Part shown: piece by piece, positions 22,788 to 34,432 of the stretch
How positions within the stretch are numbered: the first letter of the stretch is position 1
Layout of the letters: each line of letters opens with the position of its first letter
Assembly: GCF_001540865.1 (NCBI RefSeq)
Contig: NC_033640.1
Coordinates: 5,786,166 to 5,850,165 of the forward strand
Length of the DNA stretch: 64,000 nucleotides
DNA from: Ananas comosus
Lineage: Eukaryota; Streptophyta; Magnoliopsida; Poales; Bromeliaceae
Direction of reading: 5' to 3'
Position numbers and translations under genes: made by a program
The notes under the pieces: generated by a model
The model's input: only the letters and a program-made list of their open reading frames with translations
Told to the model about the DNA's origin: nothing
The model's database searches: none

Positions 22788-23261
22788 AGTGAATATTCAA
22801 ATGTTTGGTTTTCTTTATTAGCTGCACGAGATCTGCACGTTGGGCTGAAAACCCATTCTAAATTGATGCCCAGTACTGAAGTTTATTCTCCTCAATATGC
22901 TGTGCACCAGTTTGGATTCGTCCAAGCAATACTACACCAGCCAAATTTTCACAGCTAATACTGCCGTTAATTGTCCTCCCACTAAGAGCACAGCCGAAGC
23001 TGATTGGCTTTTAGCCATAGAAAATCGTCTTCAACGCTTCTTCAAGTTAGTCAGCTTCAGGCCGAATCACATGGGGGTAATGGGTTTTCATTTTACGACG
23101 TCTTGGGATGCTTTTTGTGAATAAATCTTCGTTTCGATGATGTCACGCGCACTTCGTAAAGTTCTTCATCCTGAAGGTATGCCGCTTATTGATTGATCTA
23201 TTTCCACGCTTAATATTTTATTTTATTTTTTTTTTTTTTACTTCGGCTCATTTTATTTATT
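22788..23261. other. Old retrotransposon sequence without a clear frame
   Basis: Lies downstream (minus-strand sense) of the Tat-type integrase fragment and upstream of an LTR remnant. It should hold the integrase C-terminus but no motif could be read. One poly-T stretch near 23228. Confidence 0.4.
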
Positions 23262-23800
23262 TTATCGTAGTACTTTTTTTGAACAAGGATATCTCGCTCG
23301 ACCCCCCTGCGCAAGAAGAATCAGGGAAAAACTCCGATCGAGATCCTGATGATTTACCCCCTTGCACAAGAAGAATCTATCGACTTTAAAACTTTTGACG
23401 GCCGAGCCATTATCGGAGACGATTCGACGAGGGACCCTGAAGTGATTCAGAATATTTTCTCTAAAGAATTTTATGACATTAGCAGCTTTCATTTCTATCA
23501 AAGTAATAGCCTCAGCCCACCTAGAGAAGTAATTTGTTGCAGCAAGAATGAGTTTGTGTCCTTGGGATGAAGGAGGATCAGTTGGTGTTCCCCACATATT
23601 GAACAACCATAAGGCGATTGTTCGGTTTAGAGGTTTGGATGTTGATGAATGAAATCGCTATGGATTTGGCATTGATGGCATTTTCTGGCATATTCTATAC
23701 AATCTTGAACCATTGTGGGCCAATAATAGCCCAGGTGTTTAATCTTAAAGTGCATCTTGGGGCCAGATTGGTGCTCACCGCATACACCGGAATGGACTTT
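23262..23800 (-). pseudogene. Tat-type Ty3/gypsy integrase fragment
   Basis: Two pieces in different frames. 23780 to 23630 gives the zinc-binding end with HLGYYWPTMVQDC and CHQCQIH (H-H-C-C type), ended by a stop. 23606 to about 23380 gives the catalytic core with TNYFSRWAEAI, FRVPRRIVSDNGSAV (second catalytic Asp). The first Asp region reads WGTPTDPP and is degraded; the Glu region is missing. An N at 23825 lies just upstream. This is the 3' part of an old element on the minus strand whose 5' parts run up to 48.5 kb. Confidence 0.8.
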
Positions 23801-24027
23801 GAGCATAACTGATTATAAGATCTTNTTCGATAGAGGGTATCATTCACGAAGGCATACCGCATTGCCCTTTTTTCTAATTGAACTTGTTTTGATTTTTCTT
23901 CAGAGAGTTCATTGCATTTGAAATAGTTAATGAAGGGTTCCCTTCAATCATCTTCCACTTCAACTTTTAGCACATTTGCTTTCTAAATTTCTTTAGAATT
24001 TTTTTTCAAGATTCAAGTTTGCAGGTG

Positions 24028-24402
24028 CTAGGATTTTTTATTGTTGATGGTCACATGGACTTCGTCAAGATCAGGGTCAGCTAGCTCTTTAGCTAGTCTA
24101 GCCAGAGCATCAGCCTTCCCGTTTATGGCTCGAGAGACCCTTTCCAGTGTGACATTTGGTATTCCCTTCATAAGATGTTGCACCCTTTTCTGATATTTGG
24201 TCAATTCTGGCTTGTGGACTTTATATTTGCTCATTACTTGATTAATGATTAGCAGGTAGTCTCTATAGATGTGTAGTCGTTGTATATTCATGAAGAGGGC
24301 TATTTCTAATCTTGCAATTAGGGCTTCGTATTCAGCTTCATTATTTGTGAGAGGTTCAGAAAGTGCTAGAAAATATCGCAAGATTTCTCTTTCAGGTGTC
24401 AC
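24028..24402 (-). pseudogene. Second RNase H domain of the Tat-type element
   Basis: Motifs TNNEAEYEALIARLE (acidic Glu), IYRDYLLIINQVM (Asp) and INGKADALARLAKEL (Asp) in the usual order of the extra RNase H carried by Tat/Ogre-type Ty3 elements, between RT-RNase H and integrase. About 125 codons stay open, but the domain's start lies in another frame (24426-24614, with KGQALADFLVAHP), so it is broken. Confidence 0.8.
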
Positions 24403-24721
24403 AAAAATTAAACCGACCCTCGCCCTTATTTGCGAAATATTCGAGCTATATGCAGGTTGGATGGAAGATGCTCCATCGAACTACATCTCCCATTATGGTC
24501 ATCAAACAGTATCTCTTCATTTGGCAGATTGCCTACCAATGGTAAGTCAGCCGGTACTGGATGCGCAACTAGAAAATCGGCAAGTGCCTGTCCTTTAACA
24601 GCCTTTTGTGGCATGTAAGTAATATCAAACTCCAGGAGGATGACAATCTATTTTGCCAGCCTTCCAGTTAAAATAGGTCTTGTCATTAAGATTTTGAGTG
24701 GATCAACCTTTGACACTAAGG
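24403..24721 (-). pseudogene. Tat-type element linker between the two RNase H regions
   Basis: 24614-24426 encodes KGQALADFLVAHP and DDHNGRCSSMEHLP, the segment that precedes the second RNase H in this clade. It is interrupted on the right by the MITE at 24722; sequence resumes at 25599 in the same sense. Confidence 0.7.
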
Positions 24722-25598
24722 TAGTGTTTGGTTCGGGAACAAGGAGGGAATAAGCCCTTGTTCTCCCCTTTGTTCCCAAACGCTGCATTGGTGCCCAGGA
24801 ACAGTAGTTTCCGGGTTTCTAAAATAAGCTGGTATAAGGTTGGAACTGCTGTTCCACCCTTCATGGAACAAGCTTGTTCCCGGATGAGAACAAGGTTAAT
24901 TAAAGTCTAAATTTAATTTTAATAACAGTAAATCATTAATTAATCTCTTTAATATATTTGAATTATTATTTATTACTTAAATAATAAAATAAATAATTAA
25001 TTAATTATTTAGAATCAATTATTAATAATTATATAATAATTATTATTAATATGTTATTTATTATTAATTTATTATTTATAATTATTTATTAATAATTATT
25101 AATAATTATTATTCTTAATAATTAGATAATCAATATTCTTATTAATTTATTATTTAGAATTAATTATTAATAATTTTTATAATTATTATTATTTATTAAT
25201 AAATATTATTAACAATTAGATAATCGATATTATTATTAATTAGTAATTATTAATAATTATTACTAATAATTAGATAATCGATATTAGTATTAATTTATTA
25301 TTTATAATTATTTATTAATAATTATTATTATTTATAATTAATTATTAATAATTTATTTATTATTTATTTTTAAGTAATATTTTGATGTTAATTAATTAGA
25401 TAATATAATTTTAATTTCAAATTATAACTCTTATTTCTCACGTTCCAATCTAATTAACCATCAAAATACTATTTATCTTATTTGTAGGAACAACCCAATT
25501 TTCATCCAAACGCAAAATTGATCTAGTTCCTACTTATACCTGAACTTGTACCTATTCCTGGAATAAGCAGTTCTTACTTGTACCCGAACCAAACACTA
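24722..25598. mobile_element. A/T-rich MITE family with GTGTTTGGTTCGGG ends, copy 2
   Basis: 877 bp. Starts TAGTGTTTGGTTCGGGAACA and ends TACCCGAACCAAACACTA, so the terminal inverted repeats of 16 bp are perfect. The middle is almost pure A/T. It sits inside the RNase H code of the Tat element; reading across it, the host codons for KIYLV and SKV rejoin. The target site is CACTAA or TAA, with a few extra bases (GGTA region) at the left edge. Confidence 0.8.
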
Positions 25599-25848
25599 AA
25601 TAAATTTTGTGCTCAAGTATATAACGTATCAGTTTCTTGACAGCAAATATGAGCGCCAAACAATGCTTTTCTATTGGCAAGCATGAATTCTCTGCTCCCA
25701 CCAACATTCTGCTAAGGTAATATAGAGCTTGTTCCTTTCCTTCTTCATTATTCTGCACCAAGAGTGCCCCTACTGACCCGTCGAGAGCTGCTGTGTAAAA
25801 TATCAAGGGTTTGCCATGTATCAGAGTGGCAAGTACAGGTGGATTCAT
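25599..25848 (-). pseudogene. RT-linked RNase H of the Tat-type element
   Basis: Encodes GKPLIFYTAALDGSVGALLV (Asp in YTAALDGS is displaced from the usual YLAVS or YSDAS form), EGKEQALYYLSRML, GAENSCLPIEKHCLALIF and the KIYLV strand, then meets the MITE at 25598. Confidence 0.75.
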
Positions 25849-26248
25849 TAAGTAACTTTTTGTGTCTTCGAAAGCTGCTTGGCACTTTGCGTCTCAGACA
25901 AATAGTGCATCATTTTTTATTAGTTTGGAGAAAGGTTTGACTCTACTAGAGAGATTTGAAATAAATCTTCTGATATATGTGGTTTGACTCTCCTAGAGAG
26001 ATTTGAAATAAATCTCCTGATATATGCTAATCTCCCTTGGAAGGATCGAAGCTGTTTTAGATTCTTTGGAGGAGGCATCTCCATAATAGCTTTGATTTTT
26101 GAAGGGTCGATTCTACTCCCAAGTGCTTGACAATGAACCCTAAAAATTTACCAGAAAAGACTCCGAATGCACTTTTGAGCGGGTTCATTTTTAACTGGTA
26201 TTCTCTCAATCGAATGAAGACAGTTTTTAAATCTTGGAAGAGATTTTC
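25849..26248 (-). pseudogene. RT palm/thumb part of the Tat-type element
   Basis: Encodes LFQDLKTVFIRLREYQLKMN, NPLKSAFGVFSGKFLGFIV and following thumb residues, with stops. A local near-duplicate of CTCCTAGAGAGATTTGAAAT at 25940-26020 adds a small tandem repeat. Interrupted at 26249 by solo LTR A. Confidence 0.75.
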
Positions 26249-28726
26249 TGTGACGCACTGGACCTCGCAAATTGTGGGGTTCGAGTGATTAATTGTGTTC
26301 CGAGCTTTTCCAGACTTTCTGGTGGGTCGTTGACAGTGTTCCGACCTATGGTTTCGAGTCCCGGAATTGTGGTTTAAAGCGGTGTGTACCAAAATCCAAA
26401 AAGTGAATTTTTGGTCAGCTCTTAGTAGCCTTCAGCAGGCTGTGTACCGGTACGGGCTTGGTGGCTGTTACCGGTACGGGGTTGATGGCTGTACCGGTAC
26501 GGGACCGCGTACGGTACACAGACGATTTTGAGGCAACCCGAAGCTCGGGTTTGGCCATTTCGTGGGTTGTGTACCGGTACACAAACCGTGACCGGTACGC
26601 AGTACAGATTTTGGCTGTTTTGTTGGGGGGTGTTTTTGCAATTGTTGCAACGCCTATATAAGTCACCTCAGCCTCATGGTTGCTCTTTTGAGCCCTAGAA
26701 CTGAGGAGATAAGGTGAGAACTTCTCCCTTTGATTTCTTCTCTTTGTTTTATGGATTTTGCGTTGTTTTGATCTCTCCTCTCTTCTCCACCTTGCTTTTG
26801 TTGGGTTTCCACCATTGTTGAAGGCTTGAGCTGGGAGAGGAGCTTGTTTGAGAGGAAGATCTTCAACTCCACTGGCTTGGAGCTTGGTTTTCGGGACGTC
26901 TTGTGAGGTGAGTATCATGATCTCTCCTTTAGAGCATTTTGGTAGTTTTCCTCTTTGGAAACCTAGATTTTGAATTCTAGGGCTAGATTTGGGGATTTTC
27001 GATTTGAGGCTTTGGAACCAAATTGATGGATTTAGAACCTTTGTTTAGGTTTGATTGGAAGGACTCTAGCTCCCATTTGGAGATTGAGAGAGCTTCACTT
27101 CGCAATCGCGTGAGTTTTCTTTCAACCCTAGCCGAAATGGTAATGAATTGAGCAATCCGTTTATTCGTTTTGTTTGGGTAACACTTTGTCTTACATCCTT
27201 AGGTACTAGGAGGCTAGTGGACCTTTCGTTCGGCGAATTAAGAGTTCAGAAAATGGGTGGTTTGGCTTCGTGAAATGAGGCGAAATGGCCCTATGCTCTT
27301 TCTACTTATTGAAATATATTTTTAAATTTCATTTTATGCTAAATGGAATTTATATGAATTTTAGAGCACTTAAAATGATGCCTTGTGTATTTTGAAAATT
27401 TCCTACTATAGTAGAGCTATATGAGTATAATGCATGCATATGGGAAAAGTGTTTATTTGCAAGTGGAAAACACATCACCTTATGAGGATTATGACTTGGA
27501 ATATGTACTTTGGAACAATAGTTGCATGCTCCTGGCATAGAGAACAAGAGTGTCATCAAGGGGCACTTGAAACTAGTAACTATAAACTGCAACGTAGAGA
27601 CATATTGATAGGCTACTACATATCTGCTACATTCCATCTTTGTTAGAGACATGATGACATAGGATAGGCCGTTGAGATACTTGACACATTCCATGTTATT
27701 AGACATGAGGACTTGGTACTTGCGACAGATCGTTGCCTACTTGCCATTGTGCTCATTCGCACATGCTTGTGAGGGTCGTCCCTACAAGCCGGCACCCGGA
27801 GATAGCCATCGCGATTCATATTCGCCGTGCGGGATTGGCGCCGAAGTGGATTGCCGTAGACGGGCTCATTCCTAGGGTGGGATGATGACTACCACGGGGC
27901 ATTAGGCTCGGCACGGCCAGACAGGCTACGGTGGGTCTCAGGGCCATAGACAGCCTCGGGTGGGTCTCTTCAGATTTGACTTTGAGTATTCATTATGACA
28001 TGTGGACATGTGGACAGATGATGACTTAGTGTACTACTTGGACATTGACTAGAATAGTAAACAACGGAACTTTACTATTTCGCATTGTGATCATTATGAT
28101 AGTTGGAAACCTTTACTTCATGCATAGTTGCTTCATACTTGTGCTAATTATGCTAAGTAGAGATATCATTGTGTTAGTAAGTTACATTTTTACTTACTTT
28201 CGCTTTTCTACTTTTATAGTCACTGGCATTTTTGTAGCTTTTGGGCCTCGTGCGGGCATTCACTGAAGTCAGTAATTGCCACTGGGAACTATTTTTAATA
28301 GTTCTCACGCCCCTGTTTTATGGTTTACTTTTCAGAGCCTTCGGCACCGCAGAGGCATGGATCGCGGCAAGGGGATCGCTTTAGCTAGCTAGCGAGGAGC
28401 GGTACTTTGCCTAGGTGGTTTACTCTTTCTTTTGTAGTTGAGAGAGTGAGAGGTTTTTGTATTCATGTATAGAGACCACCTATGTATCTACCTATAGCAC
28501 TTGTATCTGGGATTTCCTTGTATCACTTTATGTTTTATTTAGTGGATTTACAGTTTTATCCTTATCCCTTGTTGTAGCATTTAGACATTTATTATGCTCT
28601 GATACTCCTAGATGTCTTTTATTATTGCTTTTATTATTGTTGTTTTTAGACGCCTTATATGTTTTAGACGTATGGCGGGTCTGGACACGTGCCGGGCGGG
28701 CTTCCGCTGGGTCCCGGGGCGTGACA
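26249..28726 (+). mobile_element. Solo LTR A (chromovirus family of element D), plus sense
   Basis: 2478 bp, beginning TGTGACGCACTGGACC and ending GGTCCCGGGGCGTGACA. TTTTC is duplicated on both sides (26244-26248 and 28727-28731). It has no primer site, coding region or second LTR between the flanks, so it is a solo LTR left by recombination. It matches the LTRs of element D in end sequences, in the CCGG palindrome region (26440-26600) and in the block at 27749-27806. Short frames inside it are not genes. Confidence 0.9.
26446..26605 (+). repeat. GTACCGGTAC palindrome array in solo LTR A
   Basis: Words of the form GTACCGGTAC or one-base variants recur about six times (near 26446, 26467, 26490, 26508, 26571 and 26588) with GG or CA flanks. 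Confidence 0.85.
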
Positions 28727-29157
28727 TTTTCTTTGTTCTTTTGAGCGGGTTCATTTTTAACTGGTATTCTCTCAATCGAATGAAGACAGTTTTTAAATCT
28801 TGGAAGAGATTTTCTTTGTTCTTTGTTTTCACAACCAAATCATTGACATAGCACTCTACTGTCTTGTGGAGTAGATCATCAAATATTCTAGTCATTACTC
28901 GCTGATATATAGCTTCGACATTCTTGAGGCCGAAAGGCATGATTTTATAACAATATATTCCAATGGGAGTTCTGAATGCAGTATGCTTCTCGTCCTCCGG
29001 TGCCATCTTGATTTTATTGTATCCTGATGACCCCATAAACGCGAATTTCTCACAACTCGATGTGTTGTCAATCATTAGTTCCGTTATTGATAATGGAAAG
29101 TCATCTTTTGGGCAAGCTTTATTTAAATCTCGAAAATCGACGCATATACAAATTTAG
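28727..29157 (-). pseudogene. Reverse transcriptase core of the Tat-type element
   Basis: Encodes MAPEDEKHTAFRTPIG, YCYKIMPFGLKNVEA (fingers/palm) and ECYVNDLVVKTKNKENL. The polymerase motif reads Y-V-N-D instead of Y-V-D-D, so a catalytic Asp is lost. At its left edge an 86-bp stretch (from TTTTGAGCGGGTTCATTTTT) is repeated on the other side of solo LTR A. Confidence 0.85.
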
Positions 29158-29618
29158 CTATTCTTTTTCTTGACCGGGACGATGCTAGCGATCCAATTAG
29201 CATATTTCTCCTCCCTTATAAAGCCTGCTTTAATGAGCTTTTTGGTTTTCACATTGATTTGTTCCTCTAGATCCACCCTTACCTTCCTAGGAGCTTGCTT
29301 GACTGCGTGAGCTTGAGGATCTATAGCTAGCTTGTGAATAGCCACTTCCGGATTAAGTCCCGGCATTTCTTTATAGCTCCACGCAAAGCAATCTTTGAAT
29401 TCTGTTAGCAAAGCCTTTAGCTTCTCTTATTTTTCCTTCAGAAGTAGCGCACTTATATAAGTGGGCATGGGATCTTCTTCTGTTCCCAAATTTATTTCAA
29501 GAAGCTTATCTACAGTTGCTTGTTCTCTATCTTCAAGCTCTTGAGGTGCATTTTTTAGTTCAAGAGGTTTTTGTTCATCAACCAAATATTCAACAATATA
29601 TTCATTTCCATTGATCAT
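29154..29618 (-). pseudogene. N-terminal RT region and linker of the Tat-type element
   Basis: Two frames. 29411-29154: DCFAWSYKEMPGLNPEVAIH, QAPRKVRVDLEEQI, KAGFIREEKYANWIASIVPV (the usual start of plant Ty3 RT). 29618-29427: IVEYLVDEQKPLELKN and acidic linker. A stop separates them. Confidence 0.85.
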
Positions 29619-29662
29619 ATTACAGGTATGGATATCTTAATAAGTAGAACTTCTGTAATATC

Positions 29663-30766
29663 CTAGGCCTCTCGTATTGTTAGATTTGCTATTTGGAAGT
29701 ATGGATTTTCTTTGAGGTCAATTGCCAATGTATCCTCCACCAGCGCGGGGACTTTTGCAATCATTCTATTAGCCTTGATATAAGCTATAAAGTGATGTTC
29801 ATCTTCTGACGAGCTTTCGACTTCGAGGGTGTTTAAATTACTTGAAAGGAACCGACGAGCTTTCGGCTTCATAGCCCAACATAACTCATCTTCGTCGAGA
29901 TCGAAACTGTTTGAGTCACTTCCAAAATGTGGCATTGTTGACTCCCTTTTAATTTCATCTACAAGTTTCTTCTTTTTACGGGATCGTTCGCTTGATCGAG
30001 TATGATTTTCTTCTGCAACTTCAAATTCCACAAAGTATCTTGCATCTTCATATCGAATTTTGTGAACTCTAAATGGTTGAATATCGCCATCAATTCTGTA
30101 TTCCTCCCCATCTTTCATGTATTTTAAGCATTGATGAAGGGTGGATGGAACTACATGATATTCATGCAGCCAAGGCCTCCCTAATAACGCCTTATAAGAA
30201 GTGTCTGCATTTATTACATAGAATTTTGCCTCAGTTTGGAGCTTTCCAAATTTTATAGGGAGAGTAATAGACCCAAGAGCTTTTTGACTATGTTGGTTGA
30301 ACCCTTGAATTACAATTTTTCCCGAGTCTAAGTGGCCGACATTCATCGCCAGACCTTTTAGGGTTCTTAGAGTCATTAGATTCACAGAAGGCACAGGGTC
30401 GATCAAAATTCGGTTCGTTCTTTCTGCATCAGTTGTGCCAGTAACATACCATGGCCTATGATGTGTCGTTCCTATCAATAGATCTTTCTCCGTGAAAGTG
30501 ATATTGGTCATGTGAACGAGGTATAGTGCCTCCTTCATATTCGTCTCGGTAAAAAATGCATGAAAGGGTTCAGGATGTTGGAGAGCATAGATCAATACAT
30601 CTCTAAGATCTTTAGACATCATAAGAGCGTCATAGACACTCAAAAGTGCTGGCACCTTTTGTAAATGGGAGAGTACATTATATTCTGCTCTTGTCAGCTT
30701 TACTTGATTTGAAGAACTTGGTACTTCTCCGTTGATTTGGATTTTTTTTATCTTTCTCTTTTTCAA
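29663..30766 (-). pseudogene. Protease region ORF of the Tat-type element
   Basis: The longest open stretch of this element (367 codons). It carries the aspartic-protease-like fold HRPWYVTGTTDAERTNRIL, IDPVPSVNLMTLRTLKGL, ITLPIKFGKLQTEAKFYV and ALLGRPWLHEY. In related elements the active site reads D-G/T-G-S/A; here it is D-P-V-P-S, so it is likely inactive. Downstream it has acidic, low-complexity residues. No transposition-competent start is assured. Confidence 0.8.
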
Positions 30767-31896
30767 TTGGATTTTGCCTTTTGGGTAATATCCTTCCAGA
30801 TCTTAATTTTATTTACAGGGCATCTATTAATTCTCCCTTATCTTCTTCTGAATCAGTATCGATGTCGATTGCCCTACAAATTTCTTTTCGAGCTTTCTTT
30901 AAGCTCTCGCCTCCTCAGGAGCGAAGTATATCAATTATCATTCTTATTTGGGAGCTCGTGTTCTTTACTGCAGCCGCTATACAGTCTAGATTTAACTTTA
31001 AAGACTGGATGTCGAGCTGCAATCTCTTCACATCATTTCCTACTTCCAAGACACGAGTTTCTATTCTTTTCAATTCTTGATTTTGGGAGGGAGGTTCATA
31101 TGCTAGCACTATCATCTTCTTCATTTGCCATGCCTGATTGCTTATCTTTTCTTCTTTGTTTGGTAACAGATTTCTTAGAATGGTCTTCAGAGATAGTGAT
31201 CACTCTACAAAATTCTCTGTTGATAATTTTCTCATCTAACTCTTTTAAATGTTGACAGTTTCTATAAGAGTGGCTACTAGCTCCGCAGAAGCTGCAGCGG
31301 TTAGGTTCATCCTCATCATATGGTAGATATGTTCTTGGGGGTTTTGTACCTCTCGTGACTTGATTTTTCTCGAAGCCTTTACTAGTCGAGGTTGCACTTG
31401 ATCCGTATTTGTAGATTCTTCCAAATTACGCCCCCACTCCTGATGGCTCGGAGAAAATCGGAGTCACGCTTCTTTTTGTTCCTTTTCGAAATAGCTTGTC
31501 CTTTTCCTTCATAATCTCGCATGTTTTGGTGCTGCGACCATTTTACTACTTTCTCATCATCAATTTTGATGCTCGAAAGTTTTTTCTTATTTCTCGTAAT
31601 CGAGCCTTCCCTTTAATCATCAATTGATTGGTGCCAGTGGGAGGTTAAAACTTGAATGTTGTGATTCTTTTGAGATGATTGTTGTTTCTCTCCTTGATTT
31701 GATGGGACTTGACTTTCTCTATTTCTCAAGTTATGAGAAAATACATTCTCTATTGTTTGCCCCTGACGAGTATTGGGGGCTATTATTCTTTCATGCGATC
31801 TATGATTTCTTGCAAAGGGTTGTTTCTTCGTGGTCGAGCTTGTCGAGGGGCCGGGCCCATCAACTGCAATACTTGCTCAATCCTTGCTTCAAGCGC
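30767..31896 (-). pseudogene. Gag 3' part of the Tat-type element with zinc knuckle
   Basis: At 31311-31270 the minus strand encodes CSFCGASSHSYRNC, a CCHC zinc knuckle (C-x2-C-x4-H-x4-C). 31124-30915 encodes a coiled-coil-like stretch (RVLEVGNDVKRLQLDIQSLK). Near 31896 the frame reads MGPAPRQARPRRNNPLQEII, then stops. Solo LTR B interrupts it at 31897. Confidence 0.7.
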
Positions 31897-34432
31897 TGTC
31901 ACGCCCCGGGACCCGACATAGGCCCGCCCGGTGCGTGCCCAGACCCGCCATATGCCTGCACATATAAGGCATCTACAACAAAAGAGATATGGAAGCAAGA
32001 AGAAATAAAGTCACTAGAGATATCAGAGCTACTAACAACAAGCAGAGAAAGGGAAAAGCAAACTACTAAACATAAAGATAAAGTAAGTACAAAAGTTATC
32101 ACAAAAGTACTACAAAAGGGTGGTCCCTATACAAGGTACAACTCTCATCCTCTCCCAAAAAGAAAACAAAGAAGAGGTAGACCACCTATCGAACGTCCCT
32201 CGCTCACAAGCTAGCTCGTGGCGATATCCTTTCCGCGGTCCCTAGCTTCGCCCAGAGTGGAAGGCTCTGTAATAAGAACATAAAATAGAGAGCGTGAGAA
32301 CTATAATTTATAGTTTCCAGTGGATAATTACTGACCTCAGCACAATACACCACTAAGCCCAAAGAAAAGGGGTAAGTAACGATAATAATAGACAATAATA
32401 AGCTGCTGAATTAAAAGCATGTATGAAATGCAATACTACTATGCCACAAGATATATGATATGTAACCATTCTGTCAAGATGAAATAAGCCCAATGCATAG
32501 TTCGAATGTTCTATGATGGCAACAAGCATACTAAGATGTAATGAGTAATACTATCAAGTATACTATGAGTCTATCTCAATATCCACCCCTATGCGGTAAG
32601 CATGTCCAAGTATCCAACTACTATACTCTATCTAATAGTGATTAACCTTTGTAAGTTGATGTCATGGTTCAATCTCATTTGGGACCTACACAAGTGTAGT
32701 CCAGCTTGTGCCGCCTAAGTGTCGGTGGTAGCTCCAGCATTCCCACTCTGGAAATGAGTCTATCCCTCCCGATCCCGTAGGTTTCTCGATACCGCACGAG
32801 CGAACATAAGTTGTGTAGGCCAACTCCGGAGTGCCGGCTTGTAGGGAGCGACCCTCACAAGCATGTGCGAATGAGCACAAATGGCAAGCAAGCGTAGTCA
32901 ACAGCTCAAGTACTCAATCATCATGTCTCTAACATGGTAAAAGCTACTAGCAACCCAACGGTCTAGTTCTATGTCTCAAAGTGATGTCCCAACACTCACC
33001 TTATTTAGTGCCTCTTCATGACACTTAAGCATTGCTATAAGTTAAGCACATTTCATATTCTATATTCCAAATATGACTTTAACACTAGGTTCAAATGTAA
33101 CCCGAGCTCAATGCCGCTTAATGATATTAGCCCAATTATTCTCAAGTAGTGTAAGTCTCCCAAGCCTCTCTATAGCATAAAGTAGCCTCTCATTTAAACG
33201 TAAGTCCAAGGGCATGACATAATTTCCAATATCAATATAGATACGCGATCCCAAGCCTTACATGGAATGCCGGTCTCATGTACAGGTTCCAGATGCTAGT
33301 TCTCTACTACATAGAGGCCCAAAAATTCATTACACATAACATAGGGATGTTAAGCATTCTAAAATTCCCAATAAATACATGTATCATGGAAATGCATGAA
33401 TTTCTACTTTACGAAGCATAAAGCATTGGATATGAGAATTTCTCATATGTTAGACTAGGTCAAACCCACCGAACTTCGCGCAACCCTTCTTTTGCTTCAA
33501 CGAAGATGTCCACTAAGCTCCTAGTACCCTAGAAGCATAAAAAAGTAAGCTACAAGAAGTAAACGAATAACTACTAGCTTAATCATTAACCAACAAGACA
33601 AAAAGGCCAAAATCTCACCTATGGTGAAGAAATCCCTCATCAAAGCTCAAATGGAAGTCAAATCCCTTCCAAAGCAACCTAAACCAAGGTTCTGATTCCA
33701 TTAGATTACCCCCAAAAGTCTCCAACCAAAAAGCCCCAAAATAAACCCTATAATCTAAATCTAGGGTTTCATCTCCCAAAATCCACCAAAACTAGGTATA
33801 GAGGGGAGGAACAAGCAACAAACCTCTTTAAAAGCTCCAATCCAAGCTCCAAGAGTGAAGATCTCCTCTCTAGCAAGCTCCAAGTCCAAGCCTCCAAGCA
33901 CCAACAAGGTGGGAAGAGAGGGAGAGGAAGATACTCCAACTCCTCTTGTTTGATCTTCTACTTCTCCTTCTTCTCCTTCTCCTTCTTCTCCTTCTTCTCT
34001 TTCTAGAGTGTGTAAGAGAGTGAGAAGTGAGGGAAAGAGAGAAGAGAAATGGCCTAAAAGCCCTCTCAAGCAACAAAATCCAGAAAAGTCCCTCAATTAT
34101 TCGTTCTATGCATCAGCCCGAACTGGGCAATTTTCGCCCAGAGGGACCGGTCTCTCCCAGCCGGGATCGGTCCCTCGAGACCCTCCCGCAAAACCAGCTC
34201 TTGGGAACTGGTCTCCCCAGCCGGCGACGGGTTGCCTCGCCATGGGGGACCGATCTCTCCCACCAGGGACCGGTCCCCGAGAGTAAAAATCTTAGGACTT
34301 GTCTAGAAACTCAGATTTCGAACTTTTTAGGTCAGAATACAGTCTACGACCCTCCACCAAGTGTGGGAAAAGCTTGGAACACCAAACCCAAACACTCGAA
34401 CCTTGCAATTTGCGAAAGTCCAGTGTGTTACA
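31897..34432 (-). mobile_element. Solo LTR B, minus sense
   Basis: 2536 bp; in plus coordinates starts TGTCACGCCCCGGGACCC and ends GTCCAGTGTGTTACA. Flanks AGCGC (31892-31896) and AGCCC (34433-34437) are a 5-bp duplication with one mismatch. No internal region. It shares ends and the 32820-32880 block with A and D, but its palindromes are of the GGGACCGGTCCC type. Frames inside (for example 31624-32214) cross the LTR edge and are spurious. Confidence 0.87.
34140..34280 (-). repeat. GGGACCGGTCCC palindrome array in solo LTR B
   Basis: GGGACCGGTC at 34143, GGGATCGGTCCC at 34163, GGGGACCGATC near 34254 and GGGACCGGTCCCC at 34266, paired with CTCTCCCA spacers. Four copies, two with one mutation. 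Confidence 0.8.

Noticed and set aside
30737..31255. A 172-codon plus-strand frame
   Set aside because: It is the shadow of the Tat-type gag/protease code on the minus strand and is hydrophobic by composition only.
31624..32214. A 196-codon plus-strand frame
   Set aside because: It crosses the border of solo LTR B at 31897, so it cannot be an ancestral gene; no domain.
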